NCBI GenBank assembly: GCA_937900965.1
Contig: CALCGJ010000121.1
Coordinates: forward strand, 1-39,411
Source of the DNA: an uncultured Bacteroidota bacterium
GTDB lineage: Bacteria > Bacteroidota > Bacteroidia > Bacteroidales > FEN-979
DNA length: 39,411 nucleotides
Direction of reading: 5' to 3'
The translations under genes and the position numbers were made by a program. Every line of letters begins with the position of its first letter. Within the stretch, counting starts at the first letter, position 1. Positions 7,201 through 14,309 of this stretch are shown in pieces. The notes under the pieces were generated by a model that saw only the letters and a list, made by a program, of their open reading frames with translations, was not told the DNA's origin and searched no databases.

Positions 7201-7554
7201 ATGAAAAACATCAGATATTTTCTTTTAGCAACATTGGTTTTATTGGCAACCACAACCATGTTCGCCGACAATGATTCTTCAAAGGAAACTGGACCGGCAA
7301 AAGTTTCCGTGTCAGGTACAGTGATCGACAAACTCACAAATGAAACACTCACGGGCGTAACGATCCAGATGGTTGATTCTGAAACAAAAGTTTATTCCAA
7401 CCCCGACGGGACTTTTTCACTGAATGGTTTACTGCCCGGCAAATACGAAGTGAAGATCAGCTGCATCTCATATAAAGATAAGGTGGTCGCCCTTGATGTT
7501 CAAACTTCTGACCAAAATACTTTATCGGTTCAGCTTGAATCGGTAGAGCCCTGA
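7201..7554 (+). CDS. Small secreted carboxypeptidase-regulatory-like domain protein
   Basis: A 117-residue protein. Residues 1-22 form a signal peptide (KNIRYFLLATLVLLATTTMFA), and the rest (about 34-113) is one beta-sandwich of the CarboxypepD_reg-like type: 'VSGTVIDKLTNETLTGVTI', 'PDGTFSLNGLLPGKYEVKIS', 'YKDKVVALDV'. This fold usually sits in front of TonB-dependent receptors, but here it stands alone. The ATG at 7201 is preferred to an earlier in-frame start because it begins a good signal peptide and follows the leader repeat. It is one of the few exported proteins here without Gln at +1 (A|DND). Function is unknown; it is followed by a good terminator, so it is a single-gene unit. Confidence 0.85.
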   Translation: MKNIRYFLLATLVLLATTTMFADNDSSKETGPAKVSVSGTVIDKLTNETLTGVTIQMVDSETKVYSNPDGTFSLNGLLPGKYEVKISCISYKDKVVALDVQTSDQNTLSVQLESVEP

Positions 7555-7575
7555 TCATCCTTCAGATTTTTGTTA

Positions 7576-7635
7576 GACGACATCCCCTTGGAATCAGCTG
7601 CATAGAATTCTGAATCTCCAGGGGGGTCGTCTTTT
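7576..7635 (+). terminator. Intrinsic terminator after the carboxypeptidase-regulatory-like gene
   Basis: GACGAC (7576-7581) pairs with GTCGTC (7626-7631), and the inner CCCC..GGA pairs with TCC.GGGG, giving a long imperfect stem followed by TTTT. It begins 21 nt after the stop codon. Confidence 0.7.
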
Positions 7636-7664
7636 ATCGCAAGTGCAAAGATGAAAAATATTCC

Positions 7665-7672
7665 TAGTTTTG
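7665..7672 (+). promoter_or_regulatory. -7 box deciding the start of the MORN-repeat gene
   Basis: TAGTTTTG matches TAnnTTTG. Transcription would start near 7677, which rules out the TTG at 7670 as initiator and favours GTG at 7706. Confidence 0.55.
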
Positions 7673-7705
7673 CAAAAGATCAGATTTACTGTAAATAATT
7701 ATATC

Positions 7706-8170
7706 GTGAGAAAGTTTGTTGTATTTAGTGTATTGCTCCTCTTTCTGGCACACTTCACTTGTGCGCAGGAAATCATCATCAAAGAGAACAAATATTGTAA
7801 TCCTGACGGTTCCCTCTTTTCCGGGACCTACCGGGAATATTATGAGAATGGAAATCCGAAGGTTGAAAAACAGGTGAAGAAGGGGCTTATCGATGGGACC
7901 ACCACCCTGTTTTTTGAAAATGGAGCCATACAAGAGCAGCGCAGTTTTAAAAAAGAGGTAAAACATGGAACCTGGATAACCTGGAACAGTAAAGGTGTTA
8001 AAACTGCTGAAGCAAACTTCAAGAATGGATTGAAAGACGGCTTTTGGTATGTATGGGATGATACCGGTCAGAAACGGTTCGAGATGTATTACAAAGCCGG
8101 CAAGAAAAAGGGGACCTGGTATATCTGGGATGAAGAAGGCAAACTCATAAATACGCAAACATACAATTAA
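7706..8170 (+). CDS. Secreted MORN-repeat protein (YwqK-like)
   Basis: A 154-residue protein read from the GTG at 7706: a signal peptide (RKFVVFSVLLLFLAHFTCA) followed by Gln at +1. The mature part has about five repeats of ~23 residues with the MORN_2/YwqK pattern 'GxYxxYYENGxPKxExxxKxGxxDGxxxxF', e.g. 'HGTWITWNSKGVKTAEANFKNG' and 'DGFWYVWDDTG'. Such proteins are often named antitoxin-like in databases, but no toxin partner is nearby and the role is unknown. A longer version from a TTG at 7670 is possible but would start inside the promoter. No terminator is seen after the gene. Confidence 0.8.
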   Translation: MRKFVVFSVLLLFLAHFTCAQEIIIKENKYCNPDGSLFSGTYREYYENGNPKVEKQVKKGLIDGTTTLFFENGAIQEQRSFKKEVKHGTWITWNSKGVKTAEANFKNGLKDGFWYVWDDTGQKRFEMYYKAGKKKGTWYIWDEEGKLINTQTYN

Positions 8171-8198
8171 CCATCTCCCAATTTAGGACCCTCCCTCC

Positions 8199-8300
8199 CA
8201 GAATTCTGTTACTTTTTTATTTTCAGACACTTCCAGAATTAATTCTGTAAACAATTTGTTAAAGATTGCTTAACAATTCGTTCATATTTGAACGGTCAAA
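8199..8300. promoter_or_regulatory. Cluster of four palindromes upstream of the beta-helix lipoprotein gene
   Basis: CAGAATTCTG (8199-8208) and CAGAATTAATTCTG (8234-8247) share the half-site CAGAATT. TTGTTAA/TTAACAA (8256-8276) and TTTGA-acgg-TCAAA (8287-8300) follow. They occupy most of the 182-nt gap before the lipoprotein gene and look like operator sites. No consensus -7 box was found in this gap. Confidence 0.4.
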
Positions 8301-8352
8301 ACTAGTGTTCTTTGCAGTGTACTAATTGTTACACAAACCAAATCGAAAGACA

Positions 8353-9795
8353 ATGAAAATCAATTACTTAAAAATTACAGGAGTGATCATGATCGCCCTG
8401 CTTGCTGGATTCACATCGTGCAAAAAAGAGACGACGAAACAACTTCCTTCAGTAACTGCTCCTGCCAATGCAGAGGTTCAAAAGGGAACTTACGTTGACC
8501 TTACATTCAATTATACAACCGACGGTGGATTCAATGCCGCAACAATTATTGCAACCGGTGGAACAGCCGTCATCAAAACAAACGGATCTGCCGGATCCTC
8601 CTCAGGGACAGTTGTAATAACGTACACCGCTGGTGCCACTGTTGGAGCTGGTTCTGTTGTTCTCACGGTAACTGACAACGAAAGTCAAATGGGAATTGCC
8701 ACTGCCGTTATTAATATTGTAGAAGAGCAGCTGGTATTCCATGTTACTGCAAACATCACACAAAACACTACCTGGGAAACCGGTAAAACGTATATTCTTG
8801 ATAGCCGCATCGCTGTCGTTGCCGGAGCTGCCCTGACGATTAAACCAGGTGTAGTAGTTAAGGGACAAGCTGGTACAGGTGCAAATGCTACTGCTCTCCT
8901 GATTGCCCGTGGCGGAAAGCTCATGGCAGAGGGAACAGCAACATCACCGATCATTTTTACTTCGGTAGCCGATCAGATCCAGCCCGGCCAGATCGCCAGT
9001 CCTAACCTTGACCCGGACCTCAATGGTCTTTGGGGGGGGGTGTTAATCCTTGGCTTTGCGCCCATCTCCGCTGATGCACCCTCAGTCCAGATCGAAGGAA
9101 TTCCTCCTTCAGATCCAAACGGCCTGTATGGTGGCGATGATCCAACTGACAATTCGGGTGTGATCAAGTATGTATCGATCCGCCATGGTGGCACCAACAT
9201 CGGTGAAGGAAATGAGATCAATGGATTGACACTTGGTGGTGTTGGTTCCGGCACCGTGATCGAGAACATTGAAATAGTAGCCAACCAGGATGACGGTGTT
9301 GAATGGTTCGGGGGAAAAGTGAACGTAACCAACCTGATTGTCTGGAATGTTGGTGATGATGCCGTCGATACCGACCAATCATGGGGAGGCACCCTCGATA
9401 ACTTCATTATTATCAATCCGTTCGATGAGTGCTTCGAGCTTGATGGTCCGGAAGGCGCCATGGAAGACAGCCACACCCTCATGAATGGTACGGCCCGTGC
9501 CGATGATGCTCAGGGTCTCGTTGACCTGGATGACAACTCACTCGTTACGATGACCAACATCTATTTCTTCAATATTAAAGATGGTCAGGATTTTGACTTA
9601 AATCCCGTTGGATTGAATGTCTCAAATCTTCAGGCTACAATCCCTGCCGGATTTGCTGTAACCGATTTCTTTAAAGATGGTTCGGATACCTATGTGACTG
9701 CTGTCGCGGAACATGCCAATACAGTTGGCGCAAATGCCTCTGTGTTCCAGGGATGGTCCTGGGCCTCTGCAGCCGGAGCACTTAATGGGTTTTAA
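8353..9795 (+). CDS. Surface lipoprotein with parallel beta-helix domain
   Basis: A 480-residue lipoprotein: signal peptide ending FTSC (Cys24), then a beta-sandwich of about 90 residues (cadherin/Ig-like), then a right-handed beta-helix from about residue 140 to the C-terminus. Its rungs show as 'GAALTIKPGVVVKG', 'GGKLMAEGTATSPIIFTS', 'GVIKYVSIRHGG', 'VIENIEIVANQDDGVEWFGG' and 'VTNLIVWNVGDDAVDTDQSWGG'. The Asp-rich 'DDG.EWFGG' and 'DDAVDTD' turns may bind calcium. KK after the lipobox Cys does not suggest a surface export tag. It lies 97 nt before a TonB-dependent receptor in the same direction and may be its surface partner. A run of nine G at 9032-9040 lies inside the gene. The ligand is unknown. 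Confidence 0.85.
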   Translation: MKINYLKITGVIMIALLAGFTSCKKETTKQLPSVTAPANAEVQKGTYVDLTFNYTTDGGFNAATIIATGGTAVIKTNGSAGSSSGTVVITYTAGATVGAGSVVLTVTDNESQMGIATAVINIVEEQLVFHVTANITQNTTWETGKTYILDSRIAVVAGAALTIKPGVVVKGQAGTGANATALLIARGGKLMAEGTATSPIIFTSVADQIQPGQIASPNLDPDLNGLWGGVLILGFAPISADAPSVQIEGIPPSDPNGLYGGDDPTDNSGVIKYVSIRHGGTNIGEGNEINGLTLGGVGSGTVIENIEIVANQDDGVEWFGGKVNVTNLIVWNVGDDAVDTDQSWGGTLDNFIIINPFDECFELDGPEGAMEDSHTLMNGTARADDAQGLVDLDDNSLVTMTNIYFFNIKDGQDFDLNPVGLNVSNLQATIPAGFAVTDFFKDGSDTYVTAVAEHANTVGANASVFQGWSWASAAGALNGF

Positions 9796-9828
9796 TTCCC
9801 GACATGCCTGAAACTACCTAAATCATTC

Positions 9829-9859
9829 AACCTCGCAGGTTTTTTCAACCTGCGAGGTT
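9829..9859. repeat. 13-bp perfect stem-loop between lipoprotein and receptor genes
   Basis: AACCTCGCAGGTT (9829-9841) and AACCTGCGAGGTT (9847-9859) are exact reverse complements around a 5-nt loop. The element starts 33 nt after the lipoprotein stop. A weak T-rich tail follows, so it could reduce read-through into the receptor gene as well as being a dispersed repeat. Confidence 0.8.
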
Positions 9860-9892
9860 TGATTTAAAACAAAAACACCAGAAGGATACATT

Positions 9893-12787
9893 ATGCGTTC
9901 AATTAAGTTTTTTATACTTCTTATTTCACTTTTCCTCGCCTCGCTTTTACAGGCCCAGAATGGCTTTATCAGGGGGACAGTTTTTGATGACGGGGTCGGA
10001 GAAAGTCTTCCGGGTGTCACGATATTTCTCGAGGGGACAACATCGGGCACCCTCTCAGACCTGGATGGAAAATTCAACCTGAGCGTGCCTTCCGGAACCT
10101 ACACACTGAGAGTCTCCTATATCTCCTATGAAACCCTGCTCATCAAAGACCTTCAGGTAAAAGCCGGAGAGGTTATCCTCCTGGACAATCTTCGCCTTAA
10201 AGAGTCATCCATTGAGCTCGCTGAAGTTACCATCACGGCTAAGGTTGTCAGGAATACAGAAACTGCCCTTCTCTCCATGAAGATGAAATCTGCCAACGTG
10301 ATCGACGGAATCTCGGCGGCAAACTTCAGGAAAATGGGTGACTCTGATGCAGCATCATCCATAAAACGGGTGCCCGGGCTTTCGGTTGAGGGGGGTAAAT
10401 ACGTCTATGTTCGCGGACTGGGTGACCGCTATACCAAAACAATGCTCAACGGGATGGACATTCCCGGCCTTGACCCCGATCGAAATACCCTGCAGATGGA
10501 CATTTTCCCTACCAACATCATTGACAACATCATTGTCTATAAATCATTCACTGCCGACCTCCCAGCCGACTTCACCGGTGGTGTCATCGATATCACAGTT
10601 AAAGATTTTCCAGAAGAGAAACAGGGAAGCATTTCAGTCAGCACAGGATACAACCCATCTGCCCACTTTAAAAAAGATTACCTGACGTACACTGGTGGAA
10701 AGACCGATTTTCTTGGTTTCGATGATGGTACGCGAAAAATTCCAGCAACAACCGACATCCCATTTTATGCTGATGTTGTCACCGATCCCTATGGCACGCA
10801 GGGATTGCGATATCAGGAAATTCTCGGATCATTCAACCAAACCATGGCAGCTTATACGCAAACAAGTTTCATGGATTACAGCATGAGCTTCTCCATTGGA
10901 GACCAGATCCCTCTCAAAAAAGTTACATTTGGGTACAATGTCGCCATCTCCTATAAAAACAACACCGATTTTTATAAGAATGCGGAGTATGGCCATTATG
11001 GCCTCTCATCAGATCCAAATGTCACTGAAATGGAACTACGTGAATTCCAGCAAGGCAACTTGGGAGAAAACAACGTTTTATTGGGTGGCCTTGCCGGATT
11101 CGCTATCAAGACCAAAAATTCAAAATACCGATTCAACCTGATGCATCTGCAGAATGGGGAATCGAGTGCAGGGATTTTCGACTACATCGGAGCCGACCAG
11201 GGAAGCAATTTCTCGGGGTTTCAACATAATCTCGGGTACAGCGAACGGGGGATGACCAATATTTTTCTTGATGGGAAACACCTGTTTGATGATGCCAGGT
11301 GGGAACTGGTTTGGAAACTATCCCCAACCCTCTCTACCATGGTGGACCCTGATATCCGGTTCACCCGCTACATCACCGATGGCGGGAATTACATCATTGG
11401 AACCGAGTCGGGATTCCCAGAGCGGATCTGGCGAAACCTGAAAGAGGTCAATATTCCCGGAGCTGTAGATGTTACCAAGACATTTCAGCTAAAAGAACAG
11501 AAAGCCATCCTGAAGTTTGGAGGGGCCTATACCTATAAGGAGCGTGATTTTGCTATCCGGAGTTTTGCATTCAACATACGGAATATCAAGCTGACCGGAA
11601 ATCCGGATGAGCTCTTTTTCCCTGAAAACCTATGGCCCGTCGATAGTAATGTAAACAAAGGGACAACCTACGATGCATCTTTTATTCCGGTCAATCCCAA
11701 TCAGTTTAATTCCAATGTCAACAATGCAGCTGGCTATGTCTCTTTTGAGGTGAATGTATTTAAAAAGTTCAAAACCATTCTCGGGGTTCGCTTCGAGAAC
11801 TATGTCCAGCGGTATACCGGCCAGGATCAGCTCGGGGTTCACAAGCTTGATAATGAAAAAGTGCTTGAGAATAGTAATTTCTTTCCCTCAGTAAACCTCA
11901 TTTATTCGCTCTCAAAGAAGCAAAACCTTAGGTTCTCCTACGCCATGACCATTGCCAGACCCTCCTTTAAAGAGCTGTCATATGCCGAAATTTATGACCC
12001 TATCAGCGGACGAACATTTATAGGCGGATTATTCCGCGATGCCAATGACGCTCTAGGAATCGTCTACTGGGATGGGAATCTGAAAAGCATCAGTATTCAC
12101 AATTTTGACCTTCGCTGGGAGTTGTTCCCCAAAAGCGGCCAAACGATTTCGTTGAGCGGCTTTTACAAACGGTTTATCAGCCCCATTGAAATTGTCCAGT
12201 ATGCCACCCTGCAGGGCGCATTCCAGCCCCGGAATGTCGGGGATGGTCAGGTGTTCGGAGGTGAGTTGGAACTTCGGTTGAACCTGGATCTGATCGCAAA
12301 GGTCCTAAAAAATTTCCAGTTCAACGCGAACTTCACCTACGTAAAATCCAGGATCAAATTGAGCGCCACAGAGTATGAATCCCGGTTGGCCAATGCACGC
12401 ACCGGGCAATCGATCAGCGAATACCGACCCATGGCAGGCCAGGCTCCCTATTTGATCAACTGCGGACTCTCTTATAACGGAGGGGAGAACGGATTTTGGA
12501 ATGGATTTGAAGCCGGCCTTTTTTACAATGTCCAGGGATTGACCCTGCAGTATGTTGGTATGGTTGATCGCCCCGACATCTATACAAAGCCTTTCAATAG
12601 CTTAAACTTCAACGCCAATAAGAGCTTTGGTGAGAAGAAACGTGTTCAGGTAGGGTTGAAAATCGACAACATCCTGGATGCAAAAACAGAATCTGTTTAC
12701 CGGTCTTTCGAAGCCGCCGACCAATACTTCCTAAAGCTGAATCCAGGAATCACCTTCACTGCTTCCGTGAAGTATTCGTTATTTTAG
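9893..12787 (+). CDS. TonB-dependent receptor with N-terminal carboxypeptidase-regulatory domain
   Basis: The 964-residue outer-membrane protein has a signal peptide cut at QA|Q22, a CarboxypepD_reg-like beta-sandwich (about 25-105: 'IRGTVFDDGVGESLPGVTIF', 'DLDGKFNLSVPSGTYTLRVSYISY'), a plug domain (about 120-245: 'SIKRVPGLSVEGGKYVYVRGLG', 'TADLPADFTGGVIDITVKD'), and a long beta-barrel ending 'ITFTASVKYSLF', with the terminal Phe needed for barrel insertion. It takes up an unidentified ligand with energy from TonB. There is no SusD-like gene beside it, so a classical glycan system is unlikely; the beta-helix lipoprotein upstream is the likely partner. A good ribosome site (GAAGGA) lies 9 nt before the ATG. 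Confidence 0.93.
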   Translation: MRSIKFFILLISLFLASLLQAQNGFIRGTVFDDGVGESLPGVTIFLEGTTSGTLSDLDGKFNLSVPSGTYTLRVSYISYETLLIKDLQVKAGEVILLDNLRLKESSIELAEVTITAKVVRNTETALLSMKMKSANVIDGISAANFRKMGDSDAASSIKRVPGLSVEGGKYVYVRGLGDRYTKTMLNGMDIPGLDPDRNTLQMDIFPTNIIDNIIVYKSFTADLPADFTGGVIDITVKDFPEEKQGSISVSTGYNPSAHFKKDYLTYTGGKTDFLGFDDGTRKIPATTDIPFYADVVTDPYGTQGLRYQEILGSFNQTMAAYTQTSFMDYSMSFSIGDQIPLKKVTFGYNVAISYKNNTDFYKNAEYGHYGLSSDPNVTEMELREFQQGNLGENNVLLGGLAGFAIKTKNSKYRFNLMHLQNGESSAGIFDYIGADQGSNFSGFQHNLGYSERGMTNIFLDGKHLFDDARWELVWKLSPTLSTMVDPDIRFTRYITDGGNYIIGTESGFPERIWRNLKEVNIPGAVDVTKTFQLKEQKAILKFGGAYTYKERDFAIRSFAFNIRNIKLTGNPDELFFPENLWPVDSNVNKGTTYDASFIPVNPNQFNSNVNNAAGYVSFEVNVFKKFKTILGVRFENYVQRYTGQDQLGVHKLDNEKVLENSNFFPSVNLIYSLSKKQNLRFSYAMTIARPSFKELSYAEIYDPISGRTFIGGLFRDANDALGIVYWDGNLKSISIHNFDLRWELFPKSGQTISLSGFYKRFISPIEIVQYATLQGAFQPRNVGDGQVFGGELELRLNLDLIAKVLKNFQFNANFTYVKSRIKLSATEYESRLANARTGQSISEYRPMAGQAPYLINCGLSYNGGENGFWNGFEAGLFYNVQGLTLQYVGMVDRPDIYTKPFNSLNFNANKSFGEKKRVQVGLKIDNILDAKTESVYRSFEAADQYFLKLNPGITFTASVKYSLF

Positions 12788-12799
12788 TTATTTTAATTG

Positions 12800-12825
12800 T
12801 AGAGACGCCATTAATGGCGTCTCTA
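12800..12825. repeat. 26-bp perfect palindrome between convergent genes, supplying the phoH stop codon
   Basis: The arms are TAGAGACGCCATT and its exact reverse complement AATGGCGTCTCTA. It sits 12 nt after the TonB receptor stop, and its right edge contains the TAG stop of the PhoH gene. It may act as a bidirectional terminator and looks like a REP-type dispersed element. Confidence 0.85.
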
Positions 12826-14160
12826 TAAAAGCTCGTTCGCAAGGTTAGCGAGTTCCGACCGCTCGCCTTTCTCCAGACGGATATGTGCATAGATAGGATT
12901 GTGCTTGATCCTGTCTATCAACGTCGATAACCCGTTACTCTGGGCGTCCAGATACGGAGTGTCGATCTGGTAAATATCTCCTGTAAAGATAATTTTGGTG
13001 TTCTCTCCTGCACGGGTGATAATGGTCTTCACCTCATGAGGGGTAAGATTTTGTGCCTCATCCACAATGAAGAAGACGTTGGAAATGCTACGCCCCCGAA
13101 TATATGCCAGCGGGGTGATCATCAACTTCTCTTTGTCAAGTGCATCTGTGATTGATTTAAACTCTTTGTCTTTCTCTCCAAACTGGTTTTGAATGAATTT
13201 CAGATTATCCCACAGGGGTTCCATATAAGGATTTAACTTGGATTTGATGTCGCCCGGGAGATATCCGATATCCTTATTACTCAATGGAACGATAGGCCTC
13301 GCCAGATAGATTTGCTTGAAATTCCGCTTCTGTTCCAGCGATCCGGCAAGAGCCAGCAACGTTTTACCAGTCCCTGCTATCCCCAGCAACGTAACCAGCT
13401 TGACCTCCGGGTTAAGAATGGCATGCAGTGCAAACACCTGCTCTGCATTGCGGGGAGTTATCCGGTAGCTAGGATGTTTCTCCAGTTTCTCAATGTGACC
13501 TGAAAGAGGATTGTAAAATGCCAACACGGAGCTTTTCCCATTTTTCAGGATGAAGTAATGGTTGGCAATCGGTTTGACCACGCCCACATCTTCAGGAAGA
13601 CAGAAACCGTTTTCGTAGATCATATCGATAACGGTTTTCTCAATGTTTTCAATAAGCGATTTTCCCGAATAGAGGGACTCCAGATCTTTGATCTTTCCGG
13701 TTTGATAGTCCTCTGCCTTGATGTTCAAAGCCTTGGCTTTCAGCCGCAGGTTAATGTCTTTAGAGACAAGGACCACCTCTCTGCCAGGATTTTCCTGGAT
13801 CATGATCAGAGCGGCATTAAGGATGTTATGATCAGGCTTGTGTTCTCCGAATACCATATTGGCATCCAGTTCGCTCCTCTCATTCATCACCACTTTAAAT
13901 TTACCCCCTTTTTGGTTTTTCAGGGAAATCCATCTTGTGAGCGTGGACCGATTAGACAGCTTATCCAGGATCCTGATAAATTCACGGGCTTCAAAATTGA
14001 TGATGTCGTTTCCCTTTTTGAAATTGTCCAACTCCTCCAGCACAGTGATGGGAATGGCTACGTCGTTGTCTTCAAAACTGTTGAGTGCATCGTGGCTATA
14101 GAGTATGACACTGGTGTCGAGTACGAAGATCTTTTTCTCCTTCGTTGTCTTTTTTACCAT
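12823..14160 (-). CDS. PIN domain-PhoH family ATPase
   Basis: The 445-residue protein joins an N-terminal PIN-type nuclease domain (about 10-150; acidic residues in 'FVLDTSVILYS' and 'LEELDNFKKGND', later 'DKD' replaced by 'SKDINLRLKA') to a C-terminal PhoH ATPase (about 245-440) with Walker A GIAGTGKT, Walker B 'FFIVDEAQN' and 'IIFTGDIYQID'. PIN-PhoH (PhoH2-type) proteins couple ATP hydrolysis to RNA unwinding and cleavage. Cytoplasmic. It is divergent from polA and convergent with the receptor gene. PhoH was first linked to phosphate starvation in enterobacteria; a link with the PiT transporter nearby is not shown by the sequence. Confidence 0.93.
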   Translation of the reverse strand: MVKKTTKEKKIFVLDTSVILYSHDALNSFEDNDVAIPITVLEELDNFKKGNDIINFEAREFIRILDKLSNRSTLTRWISLKNQKGGKFKVVMNERSELDANMVFGEHKPDHNILNAALIMIQENPGREVVLVSKDINLRLKAKALNIKAEDYQTGKIKDLESLYSGKSLIENIEKTVIDMIYENGFCLPEDVGVVKPIANHYFILKNGKSSVLAFYNPLSGHIEKLEKHPSYRITPRNAEQVFALHAILNPEVKLVTLLGIAGTGKTLLALAGSLEQKRNFKQIYLARPIVPLSNKDIGYLPGDIKSKLNPYMEPLWDNLKFIQNQFGEKDKEFKSITDALDKEKLMITPLAYIRGRSISNVFFIVDEAQNLTPHEVKTIITRAGENTKIIFTGDIYQIDTPYLDAQSNGLSTLIDRIKHNPIYAHIRLEKGERSELANLANELL

Positions 14161-14284
14161 AGGCGGCAGGGTTGTTCGTTTTTAGCTACTTTATGCTCTA
14201 AATGTATAAAAGAAAGCAGCGGTTTTTCTTCCTGAGAAATGAAGATATAAACAGACGGTTGTTAATGAGGCCGTGTTTTTCCGT

Positions 14285-14292
14285 TATCTTTG
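14285..14292 (+). promoter_or_regulatory. Promoter of polA
   Basis: TATCTTTG matches the -7 box TAnnTTTG, and a TTG at 14259-14261 lies 23 nt upstream, a possible -33 box. It lies 17 nt before the ATG at 14310 and excludes a longer in-frame start at 14202. Confidence 0.65.
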
Positions 14293-14309
14293 TCCGGCAA
14301 ACCACCTTT

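Noticed and set aside
8973-9482. 169-codon minus-strand frame in the beta-helix gene
   Set aside because: Antisense shadow of a clear lipoprotein gene with a continuous beta-helix pattern.
9829-9859. Plain terminator for the lipoprotein gene
   Set aside because: The stem is strong, but the following sequence (TTTGATTT) is a weak U-tract and the downstream gene is a probable partner; listed as a repeat with possible attenuation.
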